NCBI RefSeq assembly: GCF_024139115.2
Contig: NC_085141.1
Coordinates: 135,593,822 to 135,657,821 of the forward strand
Direction of reading: 5' to 3'
DNA from: Armigeres subalbatus
Taxonomy: Eukaryota; Arthropoda; Insecta; Diptera; Culicidae
DNA length: 64,000 nucleotides
Numbering within the stretch: the first letter of the stretch is position 1; the number at the start of each line of letters is the position of its first letter. The notes beneath the pieces were generated by a model. That model ran no database searches and had not been told where the DNA came from. It saw only the letters and a list, made by a program, of their open reading frames with translations. Below, in pieces: positions 44,347 through 55,712 of this stretch. Position numbers and translations under genes: made by a program.

Positions 44347-46308
44347 TAGGGTGAGCTCGATGGGGCCCCTCTTGAGGACTGCTGGAATACAGTCAAAGCA
44401 GCAATTGACGACGCAGCGGAAAACAACGTGGGACGAAGTCGACGGAATGATTGATTCGACGGACGAAGAGTGCAGACAGATTCTGGAGGAGAAGGACGCA
44501 GCGCGGGCGGTCGCGCTGCAGCAAGGTACCCGGCAGAACGTGGAACGTTATAGACGGAAGCGGAGACAGCAGACCCGCCTTTTCCATGAGAAGAAACGCC
44601 GCCTGGAAGAAGCGGAGTGCGAGGAGATGGAACAGCTGTGCCGTTCTCAAGAAACATGCAAGTTCTACCAGAAGCTCAACGTATCCCGCAAAGGCTTCGT
44701 GCCGCGAGCCGAAATGTGCCGGGATAAGGATGGGAGTATCTTGACGGACTAACGTGTGGTGATCGAAAGTTGGAAGCAGCACTACGAGGAACATTTGAAT
44801 AGCGCTGAGAGTACAGACAGTGAAAGTCAAGGCAGCGGAGGAGATGACTACGTCAGTTCAGCGGACGATGGAAGCCAACCAGCCCCCACCTTGAGGAAAG
44901 TTAAGGATGCCATCCAACAGCTAAAGACCAATAAAGCAGCTGGTAAGGATGGTATCGGAGCTGAGCTCATGAAGATGGGCCCGGAAAAGCTAGCCACTTG
45001 CCTGCACAAACTGATAGTCAGAATCTGGGAAACTGAGCAGCTACCGGAGGAGTGGAAGGAAGGGGTTATATGCCTCATCTACAAGAAAGGCGACAAGCTG
45101 GAGTGTGATAACTTTCGAGCGATCTCCATCCTTAATGCCGCCTACAAAGTGATATCCCAGATCATCTTCCGTCGTCTGTCACCATTAGTGATTGAGTTCG
45201 TGGGAAGTTATCAAGCCGGCTTCGTTGACGGCCGCTCGACAACGGACCAGATCTTTACTGTACGGCAAATCCTTAAAAAATGCCGTGATTACGAGTTCCC
45301 AACGCACCATCTGTTCATTGATTTCAAGGCGGCATACGACAGTATAGACCGCGTGAGCTATGGAAAATTATGGACGAGAACAGCTTCCCTTGGAAGCTCA
45401 CCAGCATGATCAAATCAACGGTGGATGGAGTGCAAAACTGTGTGAAGATTTCGGGCGAACACTCCAGTTCGTTCGAATCGCGCCGGGGACTAAGACAAGA
45501 TATTAGACTTTCGTGCCTATTGTTCAACATTGCGCTAGAAGGTGTCATGCGGAGAGCTGGATGTAACAGCCGGGGTACGATTTTCAACAGATCCAGTCAA
45601 TCTATTTGTTTCGCGGATGACATGGATATTGTCGGTCGAACATTTGCAAAGGTGGCAGAACTGTACACCCGCCTGAAACGTGAAGCAACAGAGGTTGGAC
45701 TAGTGGTGAATGCGTCAAAGACAAAGTACATGCTTGTGGGCGGAACCGAGCGCGACAGGGCCCGCCTGGGAAGCAGTGTTACGATAGACGGGGATACCTT
45801 CGAGGTTGTCGAGGAATTTGTCTACCTCGGATTCTTGCTAACGGCTGATAACAATGTTAGTCGTGAAATACGAAGGGGCATCATCTGTGGAAGTTGGGCC
45901 TACTACGGGCTCCAGAAGAAACTGCTGTAAAATAGATTCGCCACCGCACCAAATGTGTCATGTATAAGACGCTAATAAGACGACGTATCGTGGCAAGAAG
46001 ACGACGTGTCGTGGCGAAGAATGAACCACGAGCTCGCCCAACTCTACGGCGAACCCAGTATCCAGAAGGTAGCTAAAGCCGGTAGGGTACGATGGGTAGG
46101 GTATGTTGCAAGAATGCCGGACAACAACCCTGCAAAGATGGTGTTCGCTTCGGATCCGGCAGGTACGAGACGGCGTGGAGCGCAGCGAGCGAGATGGGCA
46201 GATCAGGTGCAAAACGACTTGGCGAGGGTGGGATGTATTCGAGGATGGAGAGATGCGGACTCGAACCATGTTTTGTGGCGTCTGTTTAGATGTAGACTAA
46301 ATAAATGA
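44300..46308 (+). pseudogene. LINE reverse transcriptase and C-terminal region (frame-shifted)
   Basis: From about 44455 the frame gives a charged linker. After a TAA/TAG-type break at 44750-44752 the RT begins (44756): LKTNKAAGKDGIGAELMK, LPEEWKEGVICLIYKKGD, FRAISILNAAYKV, YQAGFVDGRSTTDQIF and FIDFKAAYDSIDR. A phase change near 45360 leads to a second frame with GLRQDIRLSCLLFNIALEG and the catalytic FADDMDIVGR (about 45620). The tail 46006-46308 includes GRVRWVGYVARM and ends at TAA. Confidence 0.87.
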
Positions 46309-46826
46309 AAATGAAATGAGTGGCATCTCTGTAATTCACCATGTATTTACTCTGTTATGTGACCGAAACTCGGTTGCGTGACCAAGTAGAGGTTGTGTGT
46401 GCTCAGCGAATGTAAAACTACCACTTTGCCAATGATAACAACTTTGTCCTCTCTTGTAAATGTTAAATGTTGGGACAAACTCAACTCGCAACAAGCGTTT
46501 GTTTAAAGCAACAGCAGCATAGAGGACAATGATCACCTGCCGCGCATTTAGGAAATTTGTCGGTTTTTGATGATGTTTTCGGTTTGAAATGTATCAATTA
46601 CACTGGACGACAAAATCAGAAAAAAAAAATGTATTCACGATGCTCATGTGTTGCATTTGTAGTTGTCGACTTCTAAAATCGACTGGTTACTGGTGTTTTT
46701 TGTTTGATTGAAAAAATTCCGAGATAATTTGGTCACAAAGTTGGAAAAGATAGATCACTTTAACGGCGTTGAATTCACTTGCATGTTTGCATGTTTATAT
46801 AAGTTAAAATACTAAGTTATTACGAT

Positions 46827-46953
46827 ATCTTCTTCTTCTTATTGGCATTACATCCCCCACGCAGCTTAGTGTTCTCTAAGCACTTCCACAGTTATTAACT
46901 GCGAGGTTTCTAAGCCAAGTTACTATTTTTGCATTCGTATATCATGAGGCTTT
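46827..46953 (-). mobile_element. SINE (Feilai-like), 3' part, internal deletion
   Basis: Plus-strand CTTCTTCTTCTTATTGGCATTACATCC is the inverted tail and 3' end. About 20 bp of the body (the CACTGGGACAG region) are missing. The 5' half is absent. Confidence 0.87.
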
Positions 46954-46971
46954 TTGAGTTAGCCGAAACTA

Positions 46972-47125
46972 TAGATAGTAGAATCTATAGATGAGCGAAA
47001 GCATGGTGACACTCTTTAATATATTCATAGAAATCGTGACGGCATGCTCGTCTGGAGACAAGTTTGAGAGTTTGTTTGGATGCAGAGGATTTATCTTCGC
47101 TCACCTATAGATTGTACTTTCTATA
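46972..47125. mobile_element. hAT-like MITE, TATAGATAGT termini, second copy
   Basis: Ends TATAGATAGTAGAATCTATAG and CTATAGATTGTACTTTCTATA, with AGATGAGCGAAAG and CTTCGCTCACC next to them. Same family as 35351-35546. A clean 8-bp duplication is not visible. Confidence 0.8.
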
Positions 47126-48116
47126 CTAAGAAATCGTTGCCGACCGAAAATTTTGAAAAATCCTTTTTCGTTTGTAAGAACCATGAGATTTGTGTTCAGT
47201 TTATATGGTTGGGGCTGTACAACTGAATTTATCCCAACTTGGAAGATGTATGAGGGTTTAAATAAATTATGATTACTTGTCATAAATTGTAACGTTATTA
47301 CAATCCTAAATCGCCACCAAATTTCCTGAATTTTTGGTAGAACTGATAGATCGTCAAAAAGATTTTCTAACATTTTTTAAATGTGTACGGCTCTATTGTA
47401 TATTACTATACATCTAAAGACACTAACCCACATGGGTTTTATCGGTTTTACTAAAAAGCAAATACTTCGATAGGATTGTAGCTGAGTAATAAACATTGCC
47501 GACGAGAACGAGAGTACACTGTGGTCACTTTTTATGCGGATTTTAACTTACAAAACTTTTAAAATATCACCAAATTTTTCATTGATTTTTTGTGTGGTTT
47601 TTTTTCTGTCGTGTCTACTTAATTAAGACCTTAAGCTTAATCCAAAATACAGGTAAAAATCAAAAACTCATCGCGTAATAAGTGACCCCAGTGTTCCACT
47701 TAAATAGATCTTGTATCAAGCAGTACACTGCAGTGGTTACTCAAACATATTTCGTAGCAGCTGTTGAACGTTATGAATTTTCTATAATTTTTTAATTATT
47801 TTAATTGTCCACAGTTTTTTTTATCGTTGCTCCAGCTCTAGCAAAAAAAATGATTTATAGGCATATTTAGAGCAATCATTTGAGAATCGTTGTCCAATAT
47901 GCTTTTCCTTTTGAATTATATTAACTAGTCGCGTTCAGTCACTACAGGAAAAAAACACATAAATAAGAAATCAAACCATCTGTGTTACATTTTTTATGCA
48001 AAGGATGGTTAATATGGATACATCATTTGAAATCCAGAAGCAGTAATCCTACAACGTTTGATCCATTAATTGTCCACACCAAAATAAAAGTACTTTACTT
48101 ATCAATATTTCATCAT
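47126..48116. other. No gene seen
   Basis: AT-rich intergenic sequence 3' of the secreted-protein gene. Only short frames. Confidence 0.45.
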
Positions 48117-48122
48117 TTATTT
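48117..48122 (-). terminator. Possible poly(A) signal of the secreted-protein gene
   Basis: Minus strand AATAAA about 175 bp beyond the stop codon. Chosen by position only. Confidence 0.45.
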
Positions 48123-48295
48123 CTTCATTCAATACGTTTTGAGATTCACTTTCAATAAAAATTTTGCTACAATTTTTCCTAGGAACTACGTAACAGAAAC
48201 AGGCACTTTACACGGAGGAAAATAAATTCGAGTATTTACAACAGGTAATTTTAACTAAAACTTGTTACACACAACTTGCAAACAGCGCACGGGCC

Positions 48296-49267
48296 TCAGT
48301 ACGTTGACGGTAGTCGGTTTCCAAACACTTGATTGTGATAACTGGACGGCGAGCTGGCCGAGTCACCGTGGTAGGTCACGAGATCGTACGGTTGATCGTG
48401 CATTTTCACGCGACTATGGGATATGGTAGAGGCGGCCGCGACCGGACTAGCCGCCTGATACTGTTGGTAGCCCCCGAAGTGACTGAAAGGCTGGGGGATG
48501 AAAGGAGCTGGCAGGAACACGTTATTACCGAAGTAGGTGGTATATGGGAGCTGCGTGTATGCGGCGTGCGCGAAAGGATTCCATGCTGGTCGACGAAAGA
48601 GATGCTGCTGCTGGTTGACGACGTTCGTTTTTGGTTGGATGGAATTATCTTCGATTTGGGTGGAATTATCATCTCGCTTCTCGGCGTCATTGTTGGCGAG
48701 ATCATTCACGGCTGTGGGATCGATGGTGGTTTGTTCTGGTTGATTGGTGGGCTCATCATCAGCTGGCGATGAAGTGGTGGCTGGCGCTTCAGATGAAGGT
48801 TCCTCGGATGGAGGAGCCTCAGAAGTGGTGCTGGTTGTTTCGGTAGTAGCTGGTTCAGAAGGTGCTTCGGTAGACGCCTCAGTAGATGAAGGCTGCTCAA
48901 GGGATAATCGATCAGGACCAGGAGCCGTGCTTGCTGCTTGCACTAGTCGTTCAGGTGGGTTAGGAATTTCAAACTGCCCACTGAAAGGTTTCGGAGTTGT
49001 GGGTGGCTTCTTCGATCCACTGCCTCCAGAAAACTGTGCAGATGAGGACATCAGCAAATGTTTCAACGGATTAACGGCAATATCTTGTTTTTCGTTAGAT
49101 TTAGCAACATTACTCAATCGGAAGAATTGCGCAAAATGGTTCACCAGATATTGTATGGTTCTTTTTTCACGAGTCACTTCACGACCTTTGTTTGCGGATT
49201 GCACCGGAACTAATGCTAATGTTAGTAGCACGATTGCGACACACCAGACCACTGCACCGATCTTCAT
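48296..49267 (-). CDS. Secreted Thr/Ser/Pro-rich protein, 323 aa, unknown function
   Basis: Single-exon frame on the minus strand with start context CACAATGAAG. A signal peptide is clear: MKIGAVVWCVAIVLLTLALV followed by PVQSA, with cleavage likely near residue 24-25. A furin-like REKR motif stands at residues 33-36, so the mature chain may begin there. Residues about 85-190 form a Thr/Ser/Pro/Glu-rich stretch (STEASTEAPSE type), suited to O-glycosylation. The C-terminal third is rich in Tyr, Phe, Pro and Gln. No cysteine framework and no chitin-binding Rebers-Riddiford signature is visible. It could be a cuticular, peritrophic or tissue-surface glycoprotein; I do not recognise the family. 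Confidence 0.85.
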   Translation of the reverse strand: MKIGAVVWCVAIVLLTLALVPVQSANKGREVTREKRTIQYLVNHFAQFFRLSNVAKSNEKQDIAVNPLKHLLMSSSAQFSGGSGSKKPPTTPKPFSGQFEIPNPPERLVQAASTAPGPDRLSLEQPSSTEASTEAPSEPATTETTSTTSEAPPSEEPSSEAPATTSSPADDEPTNQPEQTTIDPTAVNDLANNDAEKRDDNSTQIEDNSIQPKTNVVNQQQHLFRRPAWNPFAHAAYTQLPYTTYFGNNVFLPAPFIPQPFSHFGGYQQYQAASPVAAASTISHSRVKMHDQPYDLVTYHGDSASSPSSYHNQVFGNRLPSTY

Positions 49268-50793
49268 TGTGATCTTCGGAAGGATCGTTTACATGTATGA
49301 AACCAATCGACAAAAACCGTTGCCCAAGAACCACCGGATACGCCTTGCTCGGATCACGTTCAAAAGTGAACTGATTAAACGAGTTCAGGTGACCGTTGCT
49401 TATTAGAATAGAGAGAACGGTCAAGCAGTGTATCATTTTTTCGTCTACTGTCGTTACACTGCGTTGATTTTTTTGCTTATGTTTCATTGCATTTTTTTTT
49501 TCATCCAACCCGGTTTTTCTCAACTCTTTTTCGCATTTACTTGCTCGATGTATGATGGTTCGGCTCTGAGGAGACAGACTTTAATACATCATTAACCGAG
49601 TCACTAAGTGTGCACCCTGCTTGAACCTATGGGCGTACGGGTGGGTCACAGAGATAACTCACAGACTAATTGCTGAGAAACGATAAAATTGATTTTTTTC
49701 TTGATTGGAACAGAACTGGACTTGATAATTCTCTTTTATAGTGGATGGAGAATTTAGGTCAGTGTAATTATATTAATTTGTAAATATTTGTAGGACTTTA
49801 AATAAAGTGGATTGTTTTTATTCTATTGTTATAGAAAGAACGTAATGGTATACAACTCGAATTCCGCAAGTCTTGTTCGTGTCATCATTTTTTAAACTGT
49901 TTTTAATGGCCAATGATCTATTACATGCATCCATCTCTTATACAGGTGTTCCTTGTTTGATTAGCACTATCATCCTTATTTGCTATGATACATTTTTTAG
50001 TTATTATTAATACATATCAATTGCTTCTGGCAGTTAATATTTTCTCTCTGGTTGAATTGAACCATGTATGAATTTCAATGTTATTCACAACTTAAACTAA
50101 ACTTGACTTAATTGAACCTAAGGATATAAGGAGCTGATCGTTGCAATAGAAGATTGTAAAGATTTTTGTCCAAAATTGGAAATTATTTTATTGGACATTT
50201 GTTGCAGTGTCTCAATATAAGAAATGCTATGAAGTTCTTTGGTACTATACCAGGGAGGCAACTTCAGAATCAATTTCAAAATTTTATTTTGAATCCTCTT
50301 TCTGCTGTTGCAGCAACTAGTCGATATTAGCATTCAACATAGCTGGTCTAAAAATTCGTTAGTATACAAAAAAAATGTTTTTCTGACAATTTTTTGATTT
50401 TCTGTTTTTAAGTGGACATAGATAAATTGTTACCTTTGGCTTGAATGCCTTCAATGAGATTTTTGAAAGGTAATTTTTTGAGCTAGTATAAGTCCACAAT
50501 ATTTGAGTCCGCTAGACTAATTCATTGGAACCCCATTCATAGTGGCAATATGTCTGCTATATAGAAGGTTTCAGGGGGTCTCCAGTAGCCTTGCGAGAGT
50601 TATGGGAACCAGGGAACCAGGAGACGTGCCGCCAAGGTAAACATCGAACCGTGGGCCCAACGTTTCGCTGAGTGTGCGCTACCACCGTGGGATCGCGAGA
50701 CTATCATCACCTAGCTAGGGACCGTAGGTTATGAGGTAATTAGGATTAGAGAAATAAATCAGTTTTAGTTTCAGCACCAGACCAGAACGCACC
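49268..50793. other. Upstream of the secreted-protein gene; no further gene
   Basis: 49268-49560 is the likely 5' UTR and promoter of the minus-strand gene; no TATA box stands out. 49560-50540 is AT-rich without features. 50540-50790 includes a GC-richer patch (50590-50720) that may be repeat debris. Confidence 0.4.
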
Positions 50794-51030
50794 AGATGGC
50801 GAGTTTGATTCTCGGTCTGGTCTAGGATGTTTTCGGGTTGGAAACTTTTTCGGCACCCTGGGCATAGTTTATTCATTGTACTTGCCACACAAGATACATA
50901 CTCAATGATGGGCATGGTGGGCATAGGAAAAGCTTTGAATTAATAACTGAGGAAATAATGCGAATAGAATACTAATTTGAAAAGCAGGCCAAGTTCCAGT
51001 TGGAATGAAGAGCCATTGAAGAAGAAGAAG
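50794..51030 (+). mobile_element. Second-family tRNA-derived SINE, plus-strand copy
   Basis: Starts near AGATGGCGAGTTTGATTCTCG (B-box region), then GTTTTCGGGTTGGAAAC, CACCCTGGGCATAG, TGTACTTGCCACACAAGATACATAC, TTAATAACTGAGG, and ends in (GAA)n. The tRNA-like head seems truncated. Same family as 38024-38299 and 40424-40683. Confidence 0.8.
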
Positions 51031-51125
51031 GTAGATGGTTACAAATAAGAAGCTCTCGGCTTCTGTGGAAAAATGATAGGCTGAGTTTTGGAAGCACGCG
51101 GGGAAATTTTCCATTTTAGCAAGTA

Positions 51126-51851
51126 GGGTAAGACAGTATAATGCGCCCCACCTGGTCAAAACGCTCCACTTTGATTTCTAGAAAACTATAACTAACTAAG
51201 GGTAAGGTCATTCGCTACCTATAAATATTTGAGAAACCATCATCTTATGTGAATATGGGAGTATTTTTGTATTACGTAATAAAAATAATAGAAAAATACA
51301 AAAAGTTACAGTTTTGATGTAACTTTCAATGTTTGTTTGCTCAATATTCTGGAGCAACGCTTGCATACTCTCCGCAAAACTTGCACTGGAACACTCAGTT
51401 GGGCAACCAAATAACTTTTCTCAGTGGCTCTCCCGTGTTGAACTTAATGTAACGTAACACATGTAATGTTACTATGGTATAAAATTGCTTCCATCTTCAA
51501 AAATATGTTTCACTGGTCAAATCGCCCCAGTGTATGCAGGACGATATGCCCTTACCAACTGGACACAAGCGCTGCGAGCTTGCAGCAGTTGCCACCAAAT
51601 TATATGGAAACTATTGAAATGTAATTCCAACCTGCTTAAATGGACTTATGTTGGTTTTTTAATGTCAAGCACATAAGGATTTGTAACCTTTTTATTATGG
51701 GATTGATAAAATAGTAATGAAGGGCTATGAAACGTCTTTGGTTAAGGTGGGGCGTATTGCCCAGGTACTTTATGAAATCCATTGTGCTGAAAAGTAGAAA
51801 GTTATCAAGGAGTTGCCTTAGGGGGGGGTGGCATATTATACCTTCTTACCC
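51126..51851. mobile_element. TA-flanked inverted-repeat element, GGGTAAGA-AGTATAATG termini
   Basis: Left GGGTAAGACAGTATAATGCGCC, right GGCATATTATACCTTCTTACCC, TA at both edges (51124-51125, 51852-51853). Non-coding, 726 bp. Confidence 0.75.
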
Positions 51852-51924
51852 TAAGTGGAAAAAAAATACAAACTTGTTTGCAAAGGTTAGCGACGTTAGG
51901 CATAAGGGTGTTAGGCATTGTTTA

Positions 51925-52048
51925 GACTTCAATAAATACGACTCATCTGATTCAAGTTGTCTTTATTAGTCTTTATATTGTCAATGTCCAATTTCTCAGT
52001 CCATTGCCTACTTTGATTGAATTAGACAGATACATTAATCTTATTTAC
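51925..52048 (-). repeat. gypsy 3' LTR (partial)
   Basis: Matches 57474-57553 with about 35 extra bases in the middle. Real edges are unclear. Confidence 0.6.
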
Positions 52049-52129
52049 TACTACTTCGGCCAATCTTACATATCCTATGTCCTCATCGATATTATCTTCA
52101 ACTGGTTACAGGTTAATCATTATGCATTA

Positions 52130-52330
52130 TGCAACCATTTTCTCATATTAATAGGAGAGCAAATAGCATTGACAGGAGTACTTGAAACTTTAAATCCATC
52201 TATAATATCAGATAAAACAAATCGATCATTTGGTAAAACTTGTTTTATTTTATGCGGACCTTTTAAATTTAGCAGACAACTCATGTGAATCGATAGTTTT
52301 CAGAACAATGAAATCCCCTTTCTTGTAATC
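52130..52330 (-). pseudogene. gypsy pol C-terminal remnant
   Basis: Minus-strand fragments GDFIVLKTIDSHELSAKF and, in another frame, GPHKIKQVLPNDRFVL resemble the SH3-like tail after gypsy integrases (KFxGPYxIxxVLPNDRYxV). Confidence 0.65.
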
Positions 52331-52554
52331 TGGGCATTTTAATCTTTTCTAATCTACCATTTTTTTTATTATGTTCTTGTATTTCTCGATTTCTTAGTTG
52401 TGCATTGCGTCATATTTCTTATACGTTTTCTTCTTCTAAATTAAATTGCTTACTTTTAACAAAACATTTAACATCAAAGTTTTCACTCTCTTTTAGGATT
52501 TCATCCCATTTTTGTCTAGTTTAAAGAGATAGTTTAGTAAGCATAGGGGCATAG

Positions 52555-52810
52555 TTTTATTCACTCTACTTGACCGTTGGATTCAGGTGTTCGAACAGCT
52601 ATTTCAATATGATTTATGCAATGTGCTTGAACGAAAGTTTCATATTTACTACTTGAAAAAACATGATCCTCTGTCAGTAATAATTCCTGTGGGTCTGCTA
52701 TAATATTTCATATAATTACTAACATGTTTCATCACTTCATCAACATTAATTGTTTTGTAAACTTTGTAAAAGCATCAACTACAACCAAAACATATTTATG
52801 AGGATTTGAT
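52555..52810 (-). pseudogene. gypsy integrase core remnant
   Basis: Minus strand reads KYVLVVVDAFTKF (first catalytic Asp region) and later HCINHIEIAVRTPESNGQVE, the TPxxNGQVER motif next to the catalytic Glu. Stops and phase changes lie between. Confidence 0.8.
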
Positions 52811-53305
52811 GCGGATAATTGAATTGGATTATTATAAGAAAAAGTTGATTACCTTTTTCGATAATTTTGAAAACTCCCTCCTTCTTTTTATTCGGGCTAT
52901 TAAAGATACATGTGAGGCAATTTTGGAGATATTTCTTCACAATGTTTTGTATGTTTAGTAAACTAAAAAACTGTGCATTTTAGTTTAGACTCATACTGAT
53001 CATATCTTCCTATCATACTATCTGACTGAATGAAAATTATCATCACCCTGCTTCTGAAGTAATATTGCACCAAATCCATTAGAACTCGCATCACAATGTA
53101 ATTGTGTCTCTGCATTAGGATTATAGATTACTAATATTGGAGATGAAATCGACCTTTGTTTAAAATGCCTTTAAATGCCTTTTAATATACATTTTAAATG
53201 ATTCTACAGAAGATTATGAAGTTGTCGTGCGACTGTAGCAAAGTTTTGTACACATTTTCGTAAATAACTTAAAAGTCCCAAAAATCGCTGAATAGGGCAA
53301 ATGAT

Positions 53306-53487
53306 GTATTTTGGACATCTGAATATATTTTAGACTTTAAGCTATATATTGCGTGTTTTACTTAGCTTTATTCAAATAAATTGAAATCATGTATCTGTTT
53401 AGTCACTTTCATATCAACATTTCCAATCATATTTATGTAAAAAAAATATAGGCAATAGTCCAAAATATATTCAGATGTCCAAAATAC
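53306..53487. mobile_element. MITE, GTATTTTGGACATCTGAATA termini
   Basis: Left GTATTTTGGACATCTGAATA and right TATTCAGATGTCCAAAATAC are exact complements, 182 bp overall. Confidence 0.85.
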
Positions 53488-53793
53488 CATCGTTAGCCTA
53501 TCTTTGCCATTTTTTGGCACTGAAAATTCAGAAATACTTTCAATATGTACTTTATTTGGCTTTCTGCCGTTTTATTTAACGTATTGCCCAATTATTCAAT
53601 TTGTGTTACCACGAATTTGCATTTTTCGAAATTGGTTTCTAAAAAAAAATCAAAATTTCAAATATTTCTTGCAAAATTTGCTTGTGTTCTTTTCTTGTGT
53701 TCTTTAAATTTTCCCACTATCAATTAGATGCCTTGTAGTTACAAATGATGTTAATTTTGTTGATTGTTCTGATTATTATATTTAATGAAATCC

Positions 53794-53994
53794 TTATTTA
53801 AGATCCAAAATTGAAAATTTGTATGTTTTGTTCCTCAAACTATCAAATTTATCATGAATAATAGGTAGATGAAAATTATCACAAACCGTATCCTTATTCA
53901 GTTTGCTATAATCTACACACATTCTAATGTCATTTTTATAGGTCTTGCGAATTAATACAATAGGACTTGCAAAAGGTGAATTACTTCCCTTCAT
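53794..53994 (-). pseudogene. gypsy reverse transcriptase remnant
   Basis: Minus-strand frame with SPFASPIVLIRK, IRMCVDYSKLNKDTVCDNF, LPIIHDKFDSL and FSILDLK, the first RT blocks of Ty3/gypsy (FD/LD Asp at the end). The catalytic YxDD block downstream is not readable. Confidence 0.87.
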
Positions 53995-54384
53995 TATTCA
54001 GTTACTAAAAAGTTCTTTTATTTTAATGTCAACTTTCTTTTTCTGATCGAAAGATAATTTACACGGCTTATAACGAAAGGGATCTCTTTTTTTATATAAT
54101 CTCCATTTCATACCTACTTAGTTTCAGGAATTAATAGTTTATTAAAATATAAATAACTTTCACAAAAGATGTCTGATCTTTTGTGATTTCCCGAATTACT
54201 TCGTTTAACAACATCAAGGACATCTGAGTTGACATTACTTATTAATTGCATGTTTACCTTGTCATTAAGTTTGGTTTCAGGATTAAGAGTTAAAATTGCC
54301 GATTTGATTAATTTTAATATTTCGATGAATAACTGTCCGAATTTCTGAATGCATTATGATATCTGGTTCAATGATAGTATCGAC

Positions 54385-55250
54385 ATGACCAAGCGCCCTA
54401 TCTGCAGATGGTAGGATCCCGTTACGCTGGGATCTTGATACTCTGAAGTAGTGCGTAACGGGGTAAATCCGGTCATATCGCCAGGATCGGCACAACACTT
54501 ATCCTGACAGACAATATTAGGTTTCTAACCCAGAATCCCAAGGTATCAGTCGACCCGGGCCAAAGGGATGAATGACCGGGGGGTGAAACAATTAGTCAGT
54601 CATTTAACGGAGCCTGTAATGCTGGGTAGGCATCTGTTTAGTAGTGCATTACGGAGTAAGATCTACCACACTGTGCTCCAGCTCTTACTATTCTTGTTAA
54701 CACTTATGAGTGATGGTCGGAAGAGAATGGAACGACTATAATTTGCTTTTAGATGACCCATCTTTTGCCACCCATCTTTTGGATGGAGTCAATGGAGTAA
54801 ATTATAAAAACGCAACTCAATCTTAGGCTGGTTTTAAAGCCGATGACATGAATATCAAAGCTCCAGCGCGCTGATTAATTAGGAAAGAAGCGGATACGAA
54901 TTTGGTGGATCTGCTGAACCCTCTGACTGATTAGAGCTCTGTGTAAAAGTGAGATTCAGAAATGCCAAACGCAATGAAATCAGATCTCTGTACAAAAACG
55001 AATCCGGAACTCATAAGACGACGCAAAAATATGTTTGAACTTCAGTACCGATGCATGACCAAAATCAGTATTATCCCACTTATTGTTGAGCCGAAACTGA
55101 TTGAGGGGGGCGCCTTTGAGAGTTGGTATAAGCCGTTTCTGGAAGGGTATAAATAGCGGTACCTTAATCTAAAGAGGCCTTACATTAAGATTGAGAAAAT
55201 GTCTGAATAAAAAACGACTACTTCATTTCTTCTGAACAGAAATGGAGCAG
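54385..55250. repeat. Unassigned GC-richer repeat-like insert
   Basis: Unlike the AT-rich gypsy remnant around it. Paired phrases GATCCCGTTACGCTGGGATC and GTAGTGCGTAACGGGGTAAA, and GTAATGCTGGGTAGGCATC with AGTAGTGCATTACGGAGTAAG, suggest an internal duplication in the leader of a non-LTR element. No protein recognised. Confidence 0.4.
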
Positions 55251-55395
55251 AAAGACAGGCACTAAACAAATGACACGAGAATACTACAAAAGCTCAATAT
55301 TATGGACGCAATGGTTCATCCCGAACAAAATAAGTAAATTGACTTAGGAGTGACCGATACGGAAGCAACGCACAACTGTCATTTTTATTGTTTAA

Positions 55396-55616
55396 GGTTA
55401 CTCCTGACGGAATCCAAGTTCCAACGTGCTCGCGTTTTCGGGGGCACACCACTCGATTGAGAGGCGGCGCACAACTGTCATTTCTGTTGATTTAGCTTTG
55501 CTGCGTCGCAGCATGCGTGAAATGATAAAAATGACAATTGTGCGTTGCTTCCGTATCGAGTGGTGTGCCCCCGAAAACGCGAGCACTTTTAAGCTTGGAT
55601 TCCGTCAGGAGTGACC
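55396..55616. mobile_element. TTAA-flanked foldback MITE (piggyBac-type site)
   Basis: Left GGTTACTCCTGACGGAATCC, right GGATTCCGTCAGGAGTGACC, TTAA at 55392-55395 and 55617-55620. Arms extend inward through GTGCTCGCGTTTTCGGGGGC and its complement. TTAA targeting is typical of piggyBac elements. Half copies adjoin on both sides (55342-55391 and 55621-55712). Confidence 0.82.
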
Positions 55617-55620
55617 TTAA

Positions 55621-55712
55621 CGCATGACAGTTGTGCGCCGCCGCCGTATCGAGTGGTGTGCCCCCGAAAACGCGAGCACTTTGAAACTTGGATTCTGTGA
55701 GGAGTGACCCTA
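55621..55712. repeat. Second half copy of the TTAA MITE
   Basis: Repeats the right arm (GACAGTTGTGCGCCGCCGCC through GAGGAGTGACCC), so two copies are joined or nested here. Confidence 0.75.

Larger units (their letters stand above)
42870..46318 (+). mobile_element. RTE-type LINE, broken, with a nested MITE
   Basis: GC-rich relative to its surroundings. A 5' leader runs into an endonuclease (from about 43310) and a reverse transcriptase (44930-45930), then a C-terminal segment with VGYVARMPDN. It ends in short A-rich ATGAAA-type repeats at about 46297-46318. One continuous ORF of endonuclease plus RT without a separate gag is typical of the RTE clade (JAM1-like in mosquitoes). Several frame changes, stops, a small deletion and a MITE make it dead. 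The 5' edge is approximate. Confidence 0.82.

Noticed and set aside
48329..49406. Long plus-strand frames (147 and 220 codons) opposite the secreted-protein gene
   Set aside because: They are antisense shadows of the low-complexity Ser/Thr-rich minus-strand frame, which has a signal peptide and good start context.
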